In this document: positions 41,920-54,079 of the stretch, piece by piece
Layout: each line of letters opens with the position of its first letter
Numbering within the stretch: position 1 is the stretch's first letter
Assembly: GCA_021014325.1 (NCBI GenBank)
Contig: CM037476.1
Span: 12,436,827-12,500,826 of the forward strand
DNA from: Plazaster borealis
Lineage: Eukaryota; Echinodermata; Asteroidea; Forcipulatida; Labidiasteridae
Direction of reading: 5' to 3'
DNA length: 64,000 nucleotides
Notes under the pieces: generated by a model
Seen by the model: the letters and a program-made list of their open reading frames with translations, nothing else
Told to the model about the DNA's origin: nothing
The model's database searches: none
Made by a program: the position numbers and the translations under genes

Positions 41920-42660
41920 GCAAACGTGTGATGTCACAATGCAAATCACTATGGTATAAAGATTGCCAAGTCATCTTGAGATGAATTTTTAGTGCTTTGT
42001 GAAATCGAACCCAGATCGTCTTTTAATTTTACTGAAATAATTGAACAAACACCGTCCACTTCGCTTGAACGCAGAGTGTGTAATGGGGTTTCTACACTAA
42101 TCTCGACACTCGTATTTAAAATCTGGCGACAGAGTATAGGAATAATCGATTTTATAAATAAGAGGCTTCTGTTGATACAAAACAAAATTAATTCTATTCT
42201 AACCACCCACCCCCCTCCCGTCCCATGGGGGTGGGGAGCTGACGGATTTGACTAAGCCTAAATATTTCCATCGGAGCCGCCATGAAATTTAAAGACACAG
42301 GCTCGTCAAGTTTGAGCAAACGACAAATTCGTGCCACGAAAAGTCACATTTGAACCCTGAACATCCGGCCGCCCGACCTACTCCTGCTGTTTACAGAGCC
42401 GATGTAAGGTCGAGGACGCACAGCTGTGAGCCAGCTCAGTCTAAAAATAGTACAGGGCGCGCGCGCGGTTTTGAAAAGCTCATTATGCATGCAGCTAGTC
42501 CGGCACTCGCCGCTCTACAACAATACACCGGCGCGCGGTATTTGAAACGCTCATTCTAGGCCTATCCTATGCAGCTTCAGGAAAGGAAATGTAAAATTCA
42601 GTTTTGCGATGTACTTTTCAAATGAATAGAGTCCTCATGTGAGGGGTGGGGGGGGGGGGA

Positions 42661-43115
42661 ATTAAAAGACTCTGACCTCACGTTAAAATGGTGTAAATTG
42701 CCATTGTATTCGATACCCTTCCAGTGCAAAATTTGTCAACATCCAAAACATCTGATGACATTTTTCTGAGAAAAATGGGTCTCTACATTTTTGTACAGTT
42801 TTCTTCATAACTGACTTTTTCAGAGCGAAATTTGAAACATGACATCATTGGATTTTAACAACTAATATAATAGATCTTTAAATTCCAATGAAAATTTTTT
42901 CTTCAGTCTAAAGGTCAAATTCAAGGCCGTTTTGATTGATAATTATCGAAAGTCAGTTATAAACCAAAACTTCCACGTACAAAAATGTACCCTTTTTCTC
43001 AGAATGATGTCATCAGATGTTTTGGATGTTGTCAAATTTTTGCACTGGAAGGATATCAAAAACAATGGCAATTTACACCATTTTAACGTGAGGTAAGAGA
43101 CTTAATTTTTTCGCC
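42661..43115. repeat. Long imperfect palindrome, relative of 8545-8930
   Basis: The left arm (TCACGTTAAAATGGTGTAAA, CATCCAAAACATCTGATGAC) is mirrored on the right (GTCATCAGATGTTTTGGATG, TTTACACCATTTTAACGTGA). The arms are about 190 bp with a short centre. It could form a large foldback. Confidence 0.8.
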
Positions 43116-43349
43116 ACATTGATTTGGTCATTTCCCATCCTCTTTAAGGTAGCAAGATGGATATAAACATTAAACTGAGTAGCCTAGGCCTGCCTGCGTA
43201 CATGACAAGTTCGACGTCTGAAACAGGAGCGACTGGACGCGCTGAAAGTCGAAAGATCGACTGATGTTGCAATCGTTCGGAACGACTCTGGGGCGTCTTG
43301 GTTTCAGACGTCAATCTTGCCACGAGCCGAACGTAATGTAAATGTTATG

Positions 43350-43723
43350 TTAAAGGCACTGTACACGTTTGGCAATGACTCAAAATATGTATTAACATAA
43401 AAACTGACTCGGTAACGAGCAACAGAGAGCTGTTGATAGTATAAAACATTGTGAAAAACGACTCCCTCTGAAGTAACGTTTTTTTGGAGAAAGAGGTAAT
43501 TTCTCACAAAAATAATAAAAACTTCTTGCAAGAAGTTTTTATTCCTATCTGAAAGCACACAAATTGGTACAACGAGGGTGTTTTTTCTTTCATCATTTTT
43601 TTGAAACTTTGATGACCAATTGAGCCCAAATTTTCACAGGCTTGTTGTTTTATGCATATGTTGGGATACTTTAAATGAGAACACTGGTCTTTGACAATTA
43701 CCAAACGTGTACGATGCCTTTAA
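43350..43723. mobile_element. TTAA family-1 element
   Basis: TTAAAGGCACTGTACACGTT ... CGTGTACGATGCCTTTAA is nearly full-length, with the AAACTTCTTGCAAGAAGTTT hairpin. Confidence 0.85.
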
Positions 43724-44245
43724 AGGGACACGTTGCCTTGGATCGGACGAGTTGGTAAAAAAAGCGTTTGTAACCGTTTGTTGTAAAATGCATATGGTTA
43801 GAAAGACGTTATAAAAGTAGAATACAATGATCCACACAAATATGCCTCGAAATTGTGTGGTTTTCCTTTTACTTTTACCTTTGTTTCAATCTTAAATAGT
43901 TGTAGATATATACCATAAAACTAACCTGTAAAAATTTCATTTCAAAAGGTGGTAGCTTTTTTGAGATATTGCCGAAAATCTGGAGCGGTCATGTCCACGC
44001 ATGAAGAATAATTTGCAATTGGAATACACAATCTGAGAAACGTTTCTGACAGAAACGATTCTCAGATTCAAATTTTGTTGGATAAAAACTGATAGCTCCC
44101 CTATCTTTTTCCAGAACCGCATTAGGGCCCACTTCAAAGTGAAATGTTTCTCAAAATGTTTTATACTATCAGAAGCTGCTGTACTTCTTAAGTTTATATT
44201 GCCATTAATTTTATGAGTAATTACCAAACGTATACAGACCCTTTA
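43724..44245. mobile_element. Fragment of another TTAA repeat joined to a family-2 element
   Basis: AGGGACACGTTGCCTTGGAT starts a further asteroid-type repeat that stops near 43880. A left-truncated family-2 copy follows and ends GTATACAGACCCTTTAA at about 44245. Confidence 0.6.
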
Positions 44246-44429
44246 ATAGGCTTATTATGACTTATATCGTAATAAGTATGACTTAGTACATTGACAAGTC
44301 AAAAATATGACATAAAAGTCCTAGTTATGACTTATGCTAATTCATAATTATGAGATATAGGCCTAATATACGACTTTCTCTTTCTCAACTTCACTTTTAC
44401 GCTTATGATTGGCGGTTTGTATTGTAGAA

Positions 44430-44690
44430 ATGAATGGACTGCGACTGTCGTCACGCAACACGTGAACACGCCTGCGCCTGAGGCCTGGGTACTGTACAAG
44501 ATGGCGTCGTCGTGCTTAAAATAACCGGAACGGTAAGACAATTTTTTTTATTGTAAATTATATATTTTTATCAGTCTATATAACATGAAAATGTGTTAAA
44601 TTCAAACGTTATGTATTCAAGCTGTAATTGTGCCATGCTTTTTCGGTCAAAGTTGGCTACAAAAGACGAAAACTCTCAATTTCTGACACA
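44430..44690 (+). repeat. Inverted copy of the 590-855 repeat
   Basis: It contains GACTGCGACTGTCGTCACGC, CACGTG, CAAGATGGCGTCGTCGTGCT and, further on, GTCAAAGTTGGCTAC, all found inverted at 590-855. The ATG frame at 44501 stops after seven codons. Confidence 0.7.
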
Positions 44691-44879
44691 TTCCCCGCAT
44701 GGCATGGCTGCATGGCGGAAAAGTGAGACATGTGGCGCAGCGTAGCGTTGTTAAAGAGTACGGTACATTCTCGTGTCGATACAAATAATAGGAGATGAAG
44801 CACCGCGAGGGTAATAATCATTTACGGAAACTTGGGGTGAAAATAGTCATTAACTTTCTAAAGTTGTACAGGTATATGG

Positions 44880-45180
44880 TGGTGGTGGGGGGGGGGAGGG
44901 GTGGGCGTAGGGGTGGCCGTAGGCGTAGGCAATAGGCTTAACCAGACATTTTCTTTCAGAGGGGCATGGGGATTTTATATGTGGGGGCAAAAGACACAAC
45001 TTTTACTTATGAAACTTAGTTGGATCATTCATTTATGCATTATTTTCGATCTCAGGGTGGGGGGTGGGCTGGGGAAGGGGGGAAGGTCATAAGACCCCTC
45101 TAGTTACGTTGGGGGGGGGGTGGTGTGGGTGGTGTTGGGTATGGGTGTTTTGTGAGCGGTGAGGGGAAGGGATTAAAAGG
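44880..45180 (+). repeat. G-rich low-complexity tract
   Basis: Several blocks of three or more G are interspersed with T and A (GGGGTGGGCGTAGGGGTGGC and a G run at 45109-45120). The strand could form G-quadruplexes. No gene is seen. Confidence 0.6.
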
Positions 45181-45289
45181 TAAGCATGGCTGCAGTTGAG
45201 AATAATGAAGGTGTACTACCACTGGACCCAGTGTAATCATGATTTTAAATTTAGGCAATGTTCATTCAGTGTAGGATGAAGCCCACATA

Positions 45290-47520
45290 GAAAGGCCACT
45301 TGTTTCTATTGCTTGCTGTTCTTGTCCATACTGTTCCTTCATCTAATTCTAATGTCGTCCCTCCATCTTCTTCTTTGTCTGCCTCTTCTCTTTTAACCTG
45401 TCTTTGGTTGCCACTCTATTAGTCATGGTCCATCTGTTGTCTGTTCTTCGGGCAGTGTGTCCAACCAATCTTCATCTAGCTTGTTTAATTTTCTTCATGA
45501 TGTCTGTAACTCCAGTTTTCTCTCGTATTTCTGTACATGTGACCCTGTCTCTGATTGAGATATGAAGTATTTGTCTCTCCATTGCTCTGTACAAAGCTTG
45601 CACTCTGTTTTGTTGTCCATGTTTCTCCCCCACTGGTCATAAATGGTAGCACACACTGATCAACCCTTCTCTCTGGAGAGCCATTGTTATGTTCTTGTTA
45701 CAAAGTATCCCTCTGATGTCCAAAGAAACTCCATCCGATCCTAATTCTTGTGGAAACTTCCTCTTTTTATTAACATCAAAATTTACTATTTGGCTCCGAA
45801 GGTATTTGTATCATGTGACCCTGTCTCTGGATCATCCACCGTTACTGCATCATCTGTGATGGCATTTGTCATGTGTTTTGCATTTCCCTTGTGCATCTTC
45901 AAGCCTCTACCTAGGTATGCTTCCAAGTCTTTAACGGAGGAGGTGATTAGAGCAACATCATCTGCAAAGCATAGATTTGTCAGTAATTTCTCCATCAATG
46001 TTGCACCCTCTCTCCACCAGGGGTTTCTTCTTGAAAACCTCCTCCATTGCTGCAGTGAATAATTTTAGTGATAATGGATTGCCTAACTCACCTTTTTATG
46101 TTTAGTTCCCATGAATCATACAAATTGTCAGTGTGTACTTTTGCTGTTGCAAAATCTTAGATATCTTCTAGTATCTTAAAATATCCTTCTTTGATTTCCA
46201 TTTTTCTCAGAGCTTGAAATAGATCTTTGTGTTCCACAGAGTCAAAAGCCTTTTCATAGTCACTAAATCCCATGCACAGGTCCAATTGGTATTCAATAGG
46301 CCTACCTTTTTTGATGAGTTGGTTGGGTGCATATAAATTGTTTGTTGCTGAGAACCCTTTTCTGAACCCAGCCTGTTCTCTTGGTTGATGTTCATCTTAA
46401 TTCTATTTTGGATAATTTTGTTTAAATTTTGTACAAATGTGATAAGAGACTGAATAATAACTTTCACTTCTTTCTAGTGTCTTGGTATCTCTTGTTCCGT
46501 GCAGATTTAATTGTTAACTGTGACTCGTCACCACCTTCCTGAGTATGTTGCTTGGTATTTCATCTTCATCTGGGACCTTTTATCTTTTCTTCGAAATCAG
46601 AGGAGAATATTCAACTTCTGCTTTTGTTGCTTGTAGTAGTTTTGTGTGTATCTAATGACACCTCTTCTGTTGCTTTTTTTAGGCTTTTTAAAAACTATAT
46701 AACTCTTGATGTTGGAGGACACCTCAAGTATTTCACTCCTGTCTTCATTGAGATTCCCATCCACTTTTCTCAGTCGTTGTATTCTTGTTTTTGTGTTATT
46801 CATTTTATGATTTTCATTTGGCCCTCTACCTGTCTCAAGAACTCTCGTGATTTAATCCTTTGTTCTTCACCCGAGTCTTTGGCATCTCTTTTTTCTGCTT
46901 GTCTTGACTGCTTCAGCATACTCAATTTTCTGCGGAGCTGTTTTGTGTGGTATTTGTCTGAGCTCCTTAAATGTATTGTATCAATGGCCTTAATTTGTTT
47001 ATCCTCACTGGTTTTCTGTTTGCCTCAATGATGATACAACATTTATGGCTTCATCTTTTAATAGTTTGTTGCACCTTGTTTCAAGATCTCAATCTTTGAC
47101 TTCTGAATCATCAAATCTGTCCTTGATGTTTAAGGATAGTCACATTTTGGTTTTTCTTGTTATCTATAAATGTCAACATGGACAATTTTCTATTGATCTT
47201 CAATGTGGCTCTTATTATCCTGTGGTCACTGTCGATGTCTAACTTTTTGTATTTTTTTGTACTATTCCTTTTTGGCTACTTAAGCTGTGGTCAATTTAGT
47301 TTTTAACTGTACCATTTGGGCTCTCCCACGTCCAGGAGTGGTTTCATTTTTCTGGAAACGGGTGTTTGTAATAACTAGCCCATGCTGAGCTGCAAATGCA
47401 ATTTGTTTTTCTCCTCTTGTGTTTCTTTCACCAACTCCATATTTACAAATGACTGTTTCGTCTCCTGGTTTTTATGGCCGATTCCTTAAGTAGCCTAAAC
47501 TTTGGTATGATAATAAACGC
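45290..47520 (-). mobile_element. Decayed non-LTR retrotransposon (LINE)
   Basis: Reading minus from about 47520, fragments in shifting frames match the usual order of a LINE ORF2. The endonuclease C-terminus is seen as GVGERNTRGEK, then VITNTRFQK and SPNGTVKN. Reverse transcriptase follows: IIQNRIKMNIN, a degraded YEKAFDSVEH-like motif near 46240 and LCFADDVALI with the catalytic FADD at about 45960. A C-terminal part is seen as RAMERQILHISIRDRV and VGHTARRTDNRW. Many frameshifts and stops make it dead, and the 5' end is missing. Confidence 0.8.
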
Positions 47521-48472
47521 CCACAACCTCACCCAATCTCGTTTGTTTTGACCCAAGTTTGTCCCCAAGTTGATTTAAACAAATGTGTTGGGTTGGGGTG
47601 TGGGATGTTACCCTAGTTCATTAGTTCATTACCACCCCTTGCCTCCACCCCACCCACTCAATTATCTGTTCATTTTGCTAGGCATTCAAATGGCCTTTTC
47701 CTGGTGGCTAGAAGAAGCTTTGATTCAAGGCACCTTAAACAGAGAGGCAAGATTTGCCCTGTGCCGTTCCAAAAGTCATGTTCTGAATCCAAAAGTCTTC
47801 AAATTTCTCATGCATGCATGCTATCTTTATATGTTTTCTATTTTGTCCTCTGGATACACAATAAAGTGTACCACCATGATTGTAACATTTCTAAGAACCT
47901 TAAACCACCCAAAGGTGTTTCAAAATGTGGATGGACATGTAGGCTTATACTGAACATATTTGGAGTTGATTGCACTATTATTTTTTTAAATACTCTCAAA
48001 TGTCCATAAATAATGGACAGAAAAGGCAGGCAACTTTTCCCAACATTTTGGATGGAAATTTGAGGTTGATTTAAATAAAGAAAGAAGAGAAACACCAAGT
48101 GAATCAACTCAAATTATTTTCTGTGTAAGCAATATGCCCATTCATATGTTGATATACTTTTTAGTGGTTTCATGTACTTACAAAAAATTACAACCAGTGG
48201 CAAACCTGCTACTGTGATGGAGCAAAGTGGTGCCCTTTTTTTGTTTCCTGTCATTATTTAAGAAGCCAGGTGGTTGTGTGGTTTGAACACCCTGCTCTAC
48301 TCTTTTGACATATACATGTAAAAGCAATGCATATGATATTGTCCATTTACATAAACATTATTTGTATTCTTTTTGTGTTCAGACATAGTAAAACATCATT
48401 GTCTGATTGTCTCCAATTCCTGCCCAACATCTTGCAAAATAAACATCAGACGATCCTTGAGGAAACGACAAC
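47521..48472. other. Unannotated stretch
   Basis: Frames of 89-122 codons occur on both strands (for example 47585-47953) with no domain, conserved motif or splice context. It may be decayed repeat. Confidence 0.35.
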
Positions 48473-48727
48473 CTCAAGGAATGGATTGAGGTAGATGCAC
48501 TCCAAGTTGTCATAGTTGGACTGGATGAAGGACACAAGATGACCCACTCTTTGATCCCTCAAGGAATGGACTGACTGGTAGATGCACTCTAAGTTGTCAT
48601 AGTTGGACTGGATGAAAGACACACAATAACCCACTCTTTGATACCTCAAGGAATGGACTGACTGGTAGATGCACTCTAAGTTGTCATAGTTGGACTGGAT
48701 GAAGGACACACAATAACCCACTCTTTG
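48473..48727 (-). repeat. Three copies of an 85-87-bp tandem repeat
   Basis: Units start at 48473, 48558 and 48645 with CTCAAGGAATGGA. The last two are 87 bp apart, a multiple of three, so on minus an open frame reads a 29-residue repeat (YDNLECIYQSVHSLR core). No start context or domain supports a real protein. Confidence 0.75.
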
Positions 48728-48829
48728 TTAAGGTAGGTCTACAGCACCCTTCACCATTAAACAATTACTGAAAGAGAATGTACTTGTACACTGAGGTATT
48801 CGCTCACAAATTCAAGTTGTAGATGGAGC

Positions 48830-49040
48830 GCACATGAAAGTTACCTATGACGCTCACCTGTCCTAGGAAAATGATATTTGTCGGTCATTATTTTTTTAAT
48901 GTGAGACTTTTTGTCAGGAAGATGGATGATGCTTGAACTTGCTTCACATCCAAGTAAACCTTTCAATTATTCTTATATCACGATGCAAATCATTCTACAT
49001 GTCCAAAATATTTTGTTGTACTGTAGGGCCTACATCTGTA
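48830..49040. repeat. Inverted copy of the 11885-12095 repeat
   Basis: GTCAGGAAGATGGATGATGC and ATCATTCTACATGTCC are found inverted near 12000 and 11920. Confidence 0.6.
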
Positions 49041-49559
49041 AGCAACTTGAAAATATCTCACATTTCAGAAATAAAAACCCTAAATACATGTAAGGAAAAA
49101 CCTTTTTTGAAATTAAAATCGGGTATGGACTAGAAAACTCAATTCACATATAAAGCCTTCTAGTTTTGGGAAACACACACCAAAAATGCATCTTGACATT
49201 TTTGGGAATACACATAAAATAATGTATTCAAGTTATACTGCTTTTTCAGTCACCACTGTTAAATATTTATTAAAAAATGTTGCCCATGGTCTACCATGCA
49301 TTCAAATCATGTACTTGAAATTCAAATCATGAAAATCAGTGAACATTCCCAAATATATGTAATATGTGTGCCTCAGTTTAAATAATCAAAAATTTTACAA
49401 TTTTATGTCTGTTTTCTCTGATGGGTTTTCACCATCTATTTGTCTATACACCTTTCTTAATATTTATGCATGACGTCATCATTGCAATCCAAAACGAGGC
49501 TACCGATGCAGCGCAAAATGATGATCACAGATTTCACATCTGTGATTGGTCGATGAATA

Positions 49560-49907
49560 ATTATCAAAGACCAGTGTTCTCACTTGGTGTATCCCAACAT
49601 ATGCATAAACTAACAAGCCTGTGAAAATTTGGGCTCAATTGGTCATCAAAGTTGGAAGAAAATGATGAAAGAAAAAACACCCTTGTTGTACAAATTTGTG
49701 TGCTTTCAGATAGGAATAAAAACTTTGTGCAAGAAGTTTTTATTATTTTAGTGAGAAATTACCTCTTTCTCAAAAACTACGTTACTTCAGAGGGAGTCGT
49801 TTCCTACAACGTTTTATGCTACCAACAGCTCTCTGTTGCTTGTTACCAAGTAAGTTTTTATGCTAATATTTGTTTTGAGTCATTACCAAAAGTGTCTGAT
49901 ACCTTTA
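49560..49907. mobile_element. TTAA family-1 element, left-truncated
   Basis: It starts inside the terminal repeat (TTATCAAAGACCAGTG) and runs to GTGTCTGATACCTTTAA. It carries the usual interior. Confidence 0.75.
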
Positions 49908-52900
49908 ACTCTCTCTTTGTATCATCTTGTCTCATTGTTTCCTTCCTATTGGACATGCTTCAAAAAAATGCTACTGAGAGTTTTCCACCCGTCCATTACT
50001 GGCTAATCAATAGTTGTCCCTTGTAGGCCAATTAAGAAGCACCGCAGTTCATCAGCACTGACATTGTCATAAAATATTTGTGCGCTGCAAATCAAATTCA
50101 TATAGCCTCTATTCTTTTCAGCAATTTTTAATGAAGCACTTTTGGGGGGGGGGTCAACCAATATCTTTGTTTTATGTTGACATTACCAACTAAAACTGTA
50201 TACAGCACTGTCGTTGCTGGTGTGACGCAAAAGCTAAAGCTGTCGACAGCATGGTTTTGCACACTCCCCTTTATAGTTATGCCCAGTTAACTTTCAAATT
50301 AAAAAATCTTTATAACTCTTGATCTTTGGTTCTCACTTTGAATCACTTCCAACCTTCATAATCATTAGAATTGTCTTGGACGTTCATGGTCTTAGCACTG
50401 TAGTAGTGCCCTCTTCCAATGTAGATTACTCTCATTCTTGTTCCATTTTGAGACAATATTGTCAATTCTTTCAATGGGTTTATTCTCTCAAATTCCCACT
50501 GTTGACCACTCCTTGCCTGTTACTCCATTCTGAGAGATTCCTCACCACTTTTCTACTTGATTTGATCTCTTTAGATTTCAAATTGAATCACATTTGCCAC
50601 TTTCTCCATTCTAGATAATATTTCCAATTGTAACCATTGTGATGTCCATCTAGTTTGTATAATGAATCTTTCTCCAATTCTTACATTAAATCCAATGCTT
50701 CCGTCTCTTGAGTAACAAGCAGATTGATTTGGGGGTTTATTTACTTTCACATTCTCACATAGTGTCAAAGACCTTTATAGATTCACTGAGTTCATTTTGC
50801 TTGTATAATTATAAAAGTCTTCACTTTTATTCATTTCATAAAATCTCAGAAAATGTTCATAGAGAACCAACTCATGATTAAAACAAACTTGTGATAATTT
50901 CCTCTTTTGTTTCCAATGTAAATCAGTTTCATCTAACTCAGTTGCTCTCTTGTTTTTTTTTCTTCCACCTTGCACCATTCTTGTGCCTTCTTCAATTAGT
51001 GAGCTAATCTTGCTATCCTGTATTAGTTTTTTCACTTCCTAATGTACATCACTCTCATCCCTTGTCTGATTTTTGAGACAATGTTACCATCTCAGTTTCT
51101 TTAGTTGTGACTTCTTCGGTACACATTGAAGATCATTCTCACCTCACAACTTAGAGATGTTCTTGTACACTCCTCCTCTTGGTTATGCCCAGTTAAGTTT
51201 CAAGATAACTCTGGGTCTTTAGTTCTCACTATGGACCACTTCCAGGCCTCCAAACCATCAAGGATAAAAATACACTCTTACCTGATCTTGCTCTGATCTA
51301 AATTTTGTCATCTTTGGTTCACACTGAGGGTCGCTCCTATCTTTCAACTCAGAGGCATTCTGGCAAAGTGCTCCTCTTGGTTATACCCAGCTCAGTTTCA
51401 AGATAACTCTGGGTCTTTGGTTCTCACTATAGACCACATACAGGCCTCCAAACCATCATGGATAACAATGGACTCTTACCGGATCTTGCTCTGATCTAAA
51501 TTTTGTCATCTTCGGCTCACACTGTGGGTTGTTCTCTTATCTTGTACAACACAGAGGCATTCTTGCACAGTCCTCCTCTTGGTTATACCCACTTAAGTTT
51601 CAAGATAACTCTGGGTCATACTATGGACCACTTCCAGCCCTCCAAACCATCAAGGATAACAATACACTCTTAACTGATCTTGATCTGATCTATATTTTTT
51701 CATCTTCAGCTCACACTGAGGGTCATTCTCATCTCTTTTAAAACTCAGAGGCATTCTGACGCAGTCCTCCTCTTGGTTATACCCAGCTCAGTTTCAAGAT
51801 AACTCTGGGTCTTTGGTTCTCACTGTGGACCACTTCCAGCCCTCCAAACCATCAAGGATAACAATACACTCTTAACTGATCTTGATCTGATCTGTATTTT
51901 TTCATCTTTTGCTCACACTTAGGGTCGTTCTCATCTCTTTTAAAACTCAGAGGCATTCTGACACAGTCCTCCTCTTGGTTTTACCCAGCTCAGTTTCAAG
52001 ATAACTCTGGGTCTTTGGTTCTCACTATAGACCACATACAGGCCTCCAAACCATCATGGATAACAATGGACTCTTACCGGATCTTGCTCTGATCTAAATT
52101 TTTTCATCTTTTGCTCACACTGAGGGTCGTTCTCATCTCTTTTAAAACTCAGAGGCATTCTGATGCAGTCCTCCTCTTGGTTATACCCAGCTCAGTTTCA
52201 AGATAACTCTGGGTCTTTGGTTCTCACTTATATGGACCACTTCCAGCCCTCCAAACCATCAAGAATAACAATACACTCTTACCTGATCTTGATCTGATCT
52301 AAACATTTTCATCTTTTGCTCACACTGAGGGTCGTTCTCATCTCTTTTAAAACTCAGAGGCATTCTGACACACTCCTCCTCTTGGTTATGCCTGGTTCAG
52401 TTTCAGATATAACTATTGGTGTTTGGTTCTCACTATGGACCACTTCCAGCCCTCCAAACCACCATGGATAACAATACACTCTTAACTGATCTTGATCTGA
52501 TCTATATTTTTTCATCTTTTGCTCACACTGAGGGTCGTTCTCATCTCTTCTAAAACTCAGAGGCATTCTGACACACTCCTCCTCTTGGTTATGCCTGGTT
52601 CATTTTCAGATATAACTCTTGGTATTTGGTTCTCACTATGGATCACTTCCAGGCCTCCAAACAATTAGAGATAATAAAACAGTCACAAATTAGTTTTGTC
52701 TGCTTTATTACCTCTTGGTGTGGATCACTCTACATTCTCAGAATATGTTGCCCACTTTTCATCTTGATTCCCATAAATAAATGTATTTATAGAAATTCCA
52801 ACCCTCATCCAATCCTGTGATACCTTCGTCTCACTCACTTACATGTGCGTTATAATTCTCACTATTGATCTTTATTGCCCTTTAGAAATGAATGAGCTGT

Positions 52901-53698
52901 CTTGGACATTCATGGTCTTAGTATAGTTCTCTATTTCCAATTTAGATTACTCTCATTCTAACTCCATCTTGAGATAATCTTGCCAATTCTTCTGTGGCTA
53001 TGTTATCTGAGGTTTCAACAGTTGTGTCTCACTCACTCATTCCTGGTTATTGATTCTCACTTTAGATCTTTAGTTGCCCTTTAGTAATTACTGATCTGTA
53101 TTGGACATTCATTGTCTAAGTATAGTTCTCTATTTCCAATGAAGATTATACTCTCATTCTTACTCCATCTTGAGACAATCTTGTCAATTCTTCTGTGGTT
53201 ATGTTATCTTGAGTTTCAACAGTTGACCACTATGTCTCACTCACTCATTCCTGGTAATTGATTCTCATGATAGATGTCTTTTTTATTCTTGTTTTTTTTT
53301 CCCCCAGTCAACAGATACACTTTAGTTGCCAATAATCAAACAAGAAATTATGTCAGCTTTATTACAATCTCCACCCCTAAAAGCCCAAAATCTTCAGAAT
53401 CCTATTTTGGCTAAGCTGCATAAGACCTAAAACCTTCTAAATCCTCCTATGTAAAAACAGCCAGTCGTCAAACACTAACTGACCGATCGTCATCTTACAC
53501 GTTGACATTTTCACAATTCAGATAACGGTAGAAAAATTCACTCAAAAGTGCCAAGAAACTCGGACCACATTGCGATCACGATCACGATATACCCAACGCA
53601 CAATCCATGTGACACACAAGCAGTCACATCATTTCCAATTTACAAGCTTGTAGTCTCCGTTATCTTATTACTTTGTGTGCTCCAATAAAGGCAAGAAA

Positions 53699-54079
53699 CA
53701 GGGCTCAAATTTTTGGGGAAAAATCCCGAGACCACAGGGCTTGTTGCTCAAAATGTTTACTGGACCAGAATTGTTTTTACGAGACTGGAATCAAAATGAG
53801 ACAAAACTTCCTGACACAGCTTAACATGCATTTCATATCTCATTTGTCTTTATGGGTATACACTTCATTACTCAATAGAATTGAAAGGTATTTTACCAGA
53901 TTCCCTCAAAGTCAACATTTGAACACAATTTTTTGTTGTTCAAGATATTACACACAGTGAGGTTTTATTATTCAATTGAAAAACACAAGACTGCCGGACT
54001 TGTCCAGTCTTGAGTTTACAGACCCAACGCTAAAACTACTGGCCTCGGGCCTGTGGTCCAGTTTCAAATTTGAGCCCTG
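53699..54079. mobile_element. hAT-like element inside satellite unit 1
   Basis: CAGGGCTCAAATTTTTGGGG ... CAAATTTGAGCCCTG are inverted ends beginning CAG. The same element sits at the same place in unit 2 (57726), so it inserted before that unit was duplicated. Confidence 0.8.

Noticed and set aside
46552..47031. A 159-residue open frame on + with hydrophobic stretches
   Set aside because: It is antisense to the decayed LINE, whose minus-strand endonuclease and RT motifs explain the sequence.
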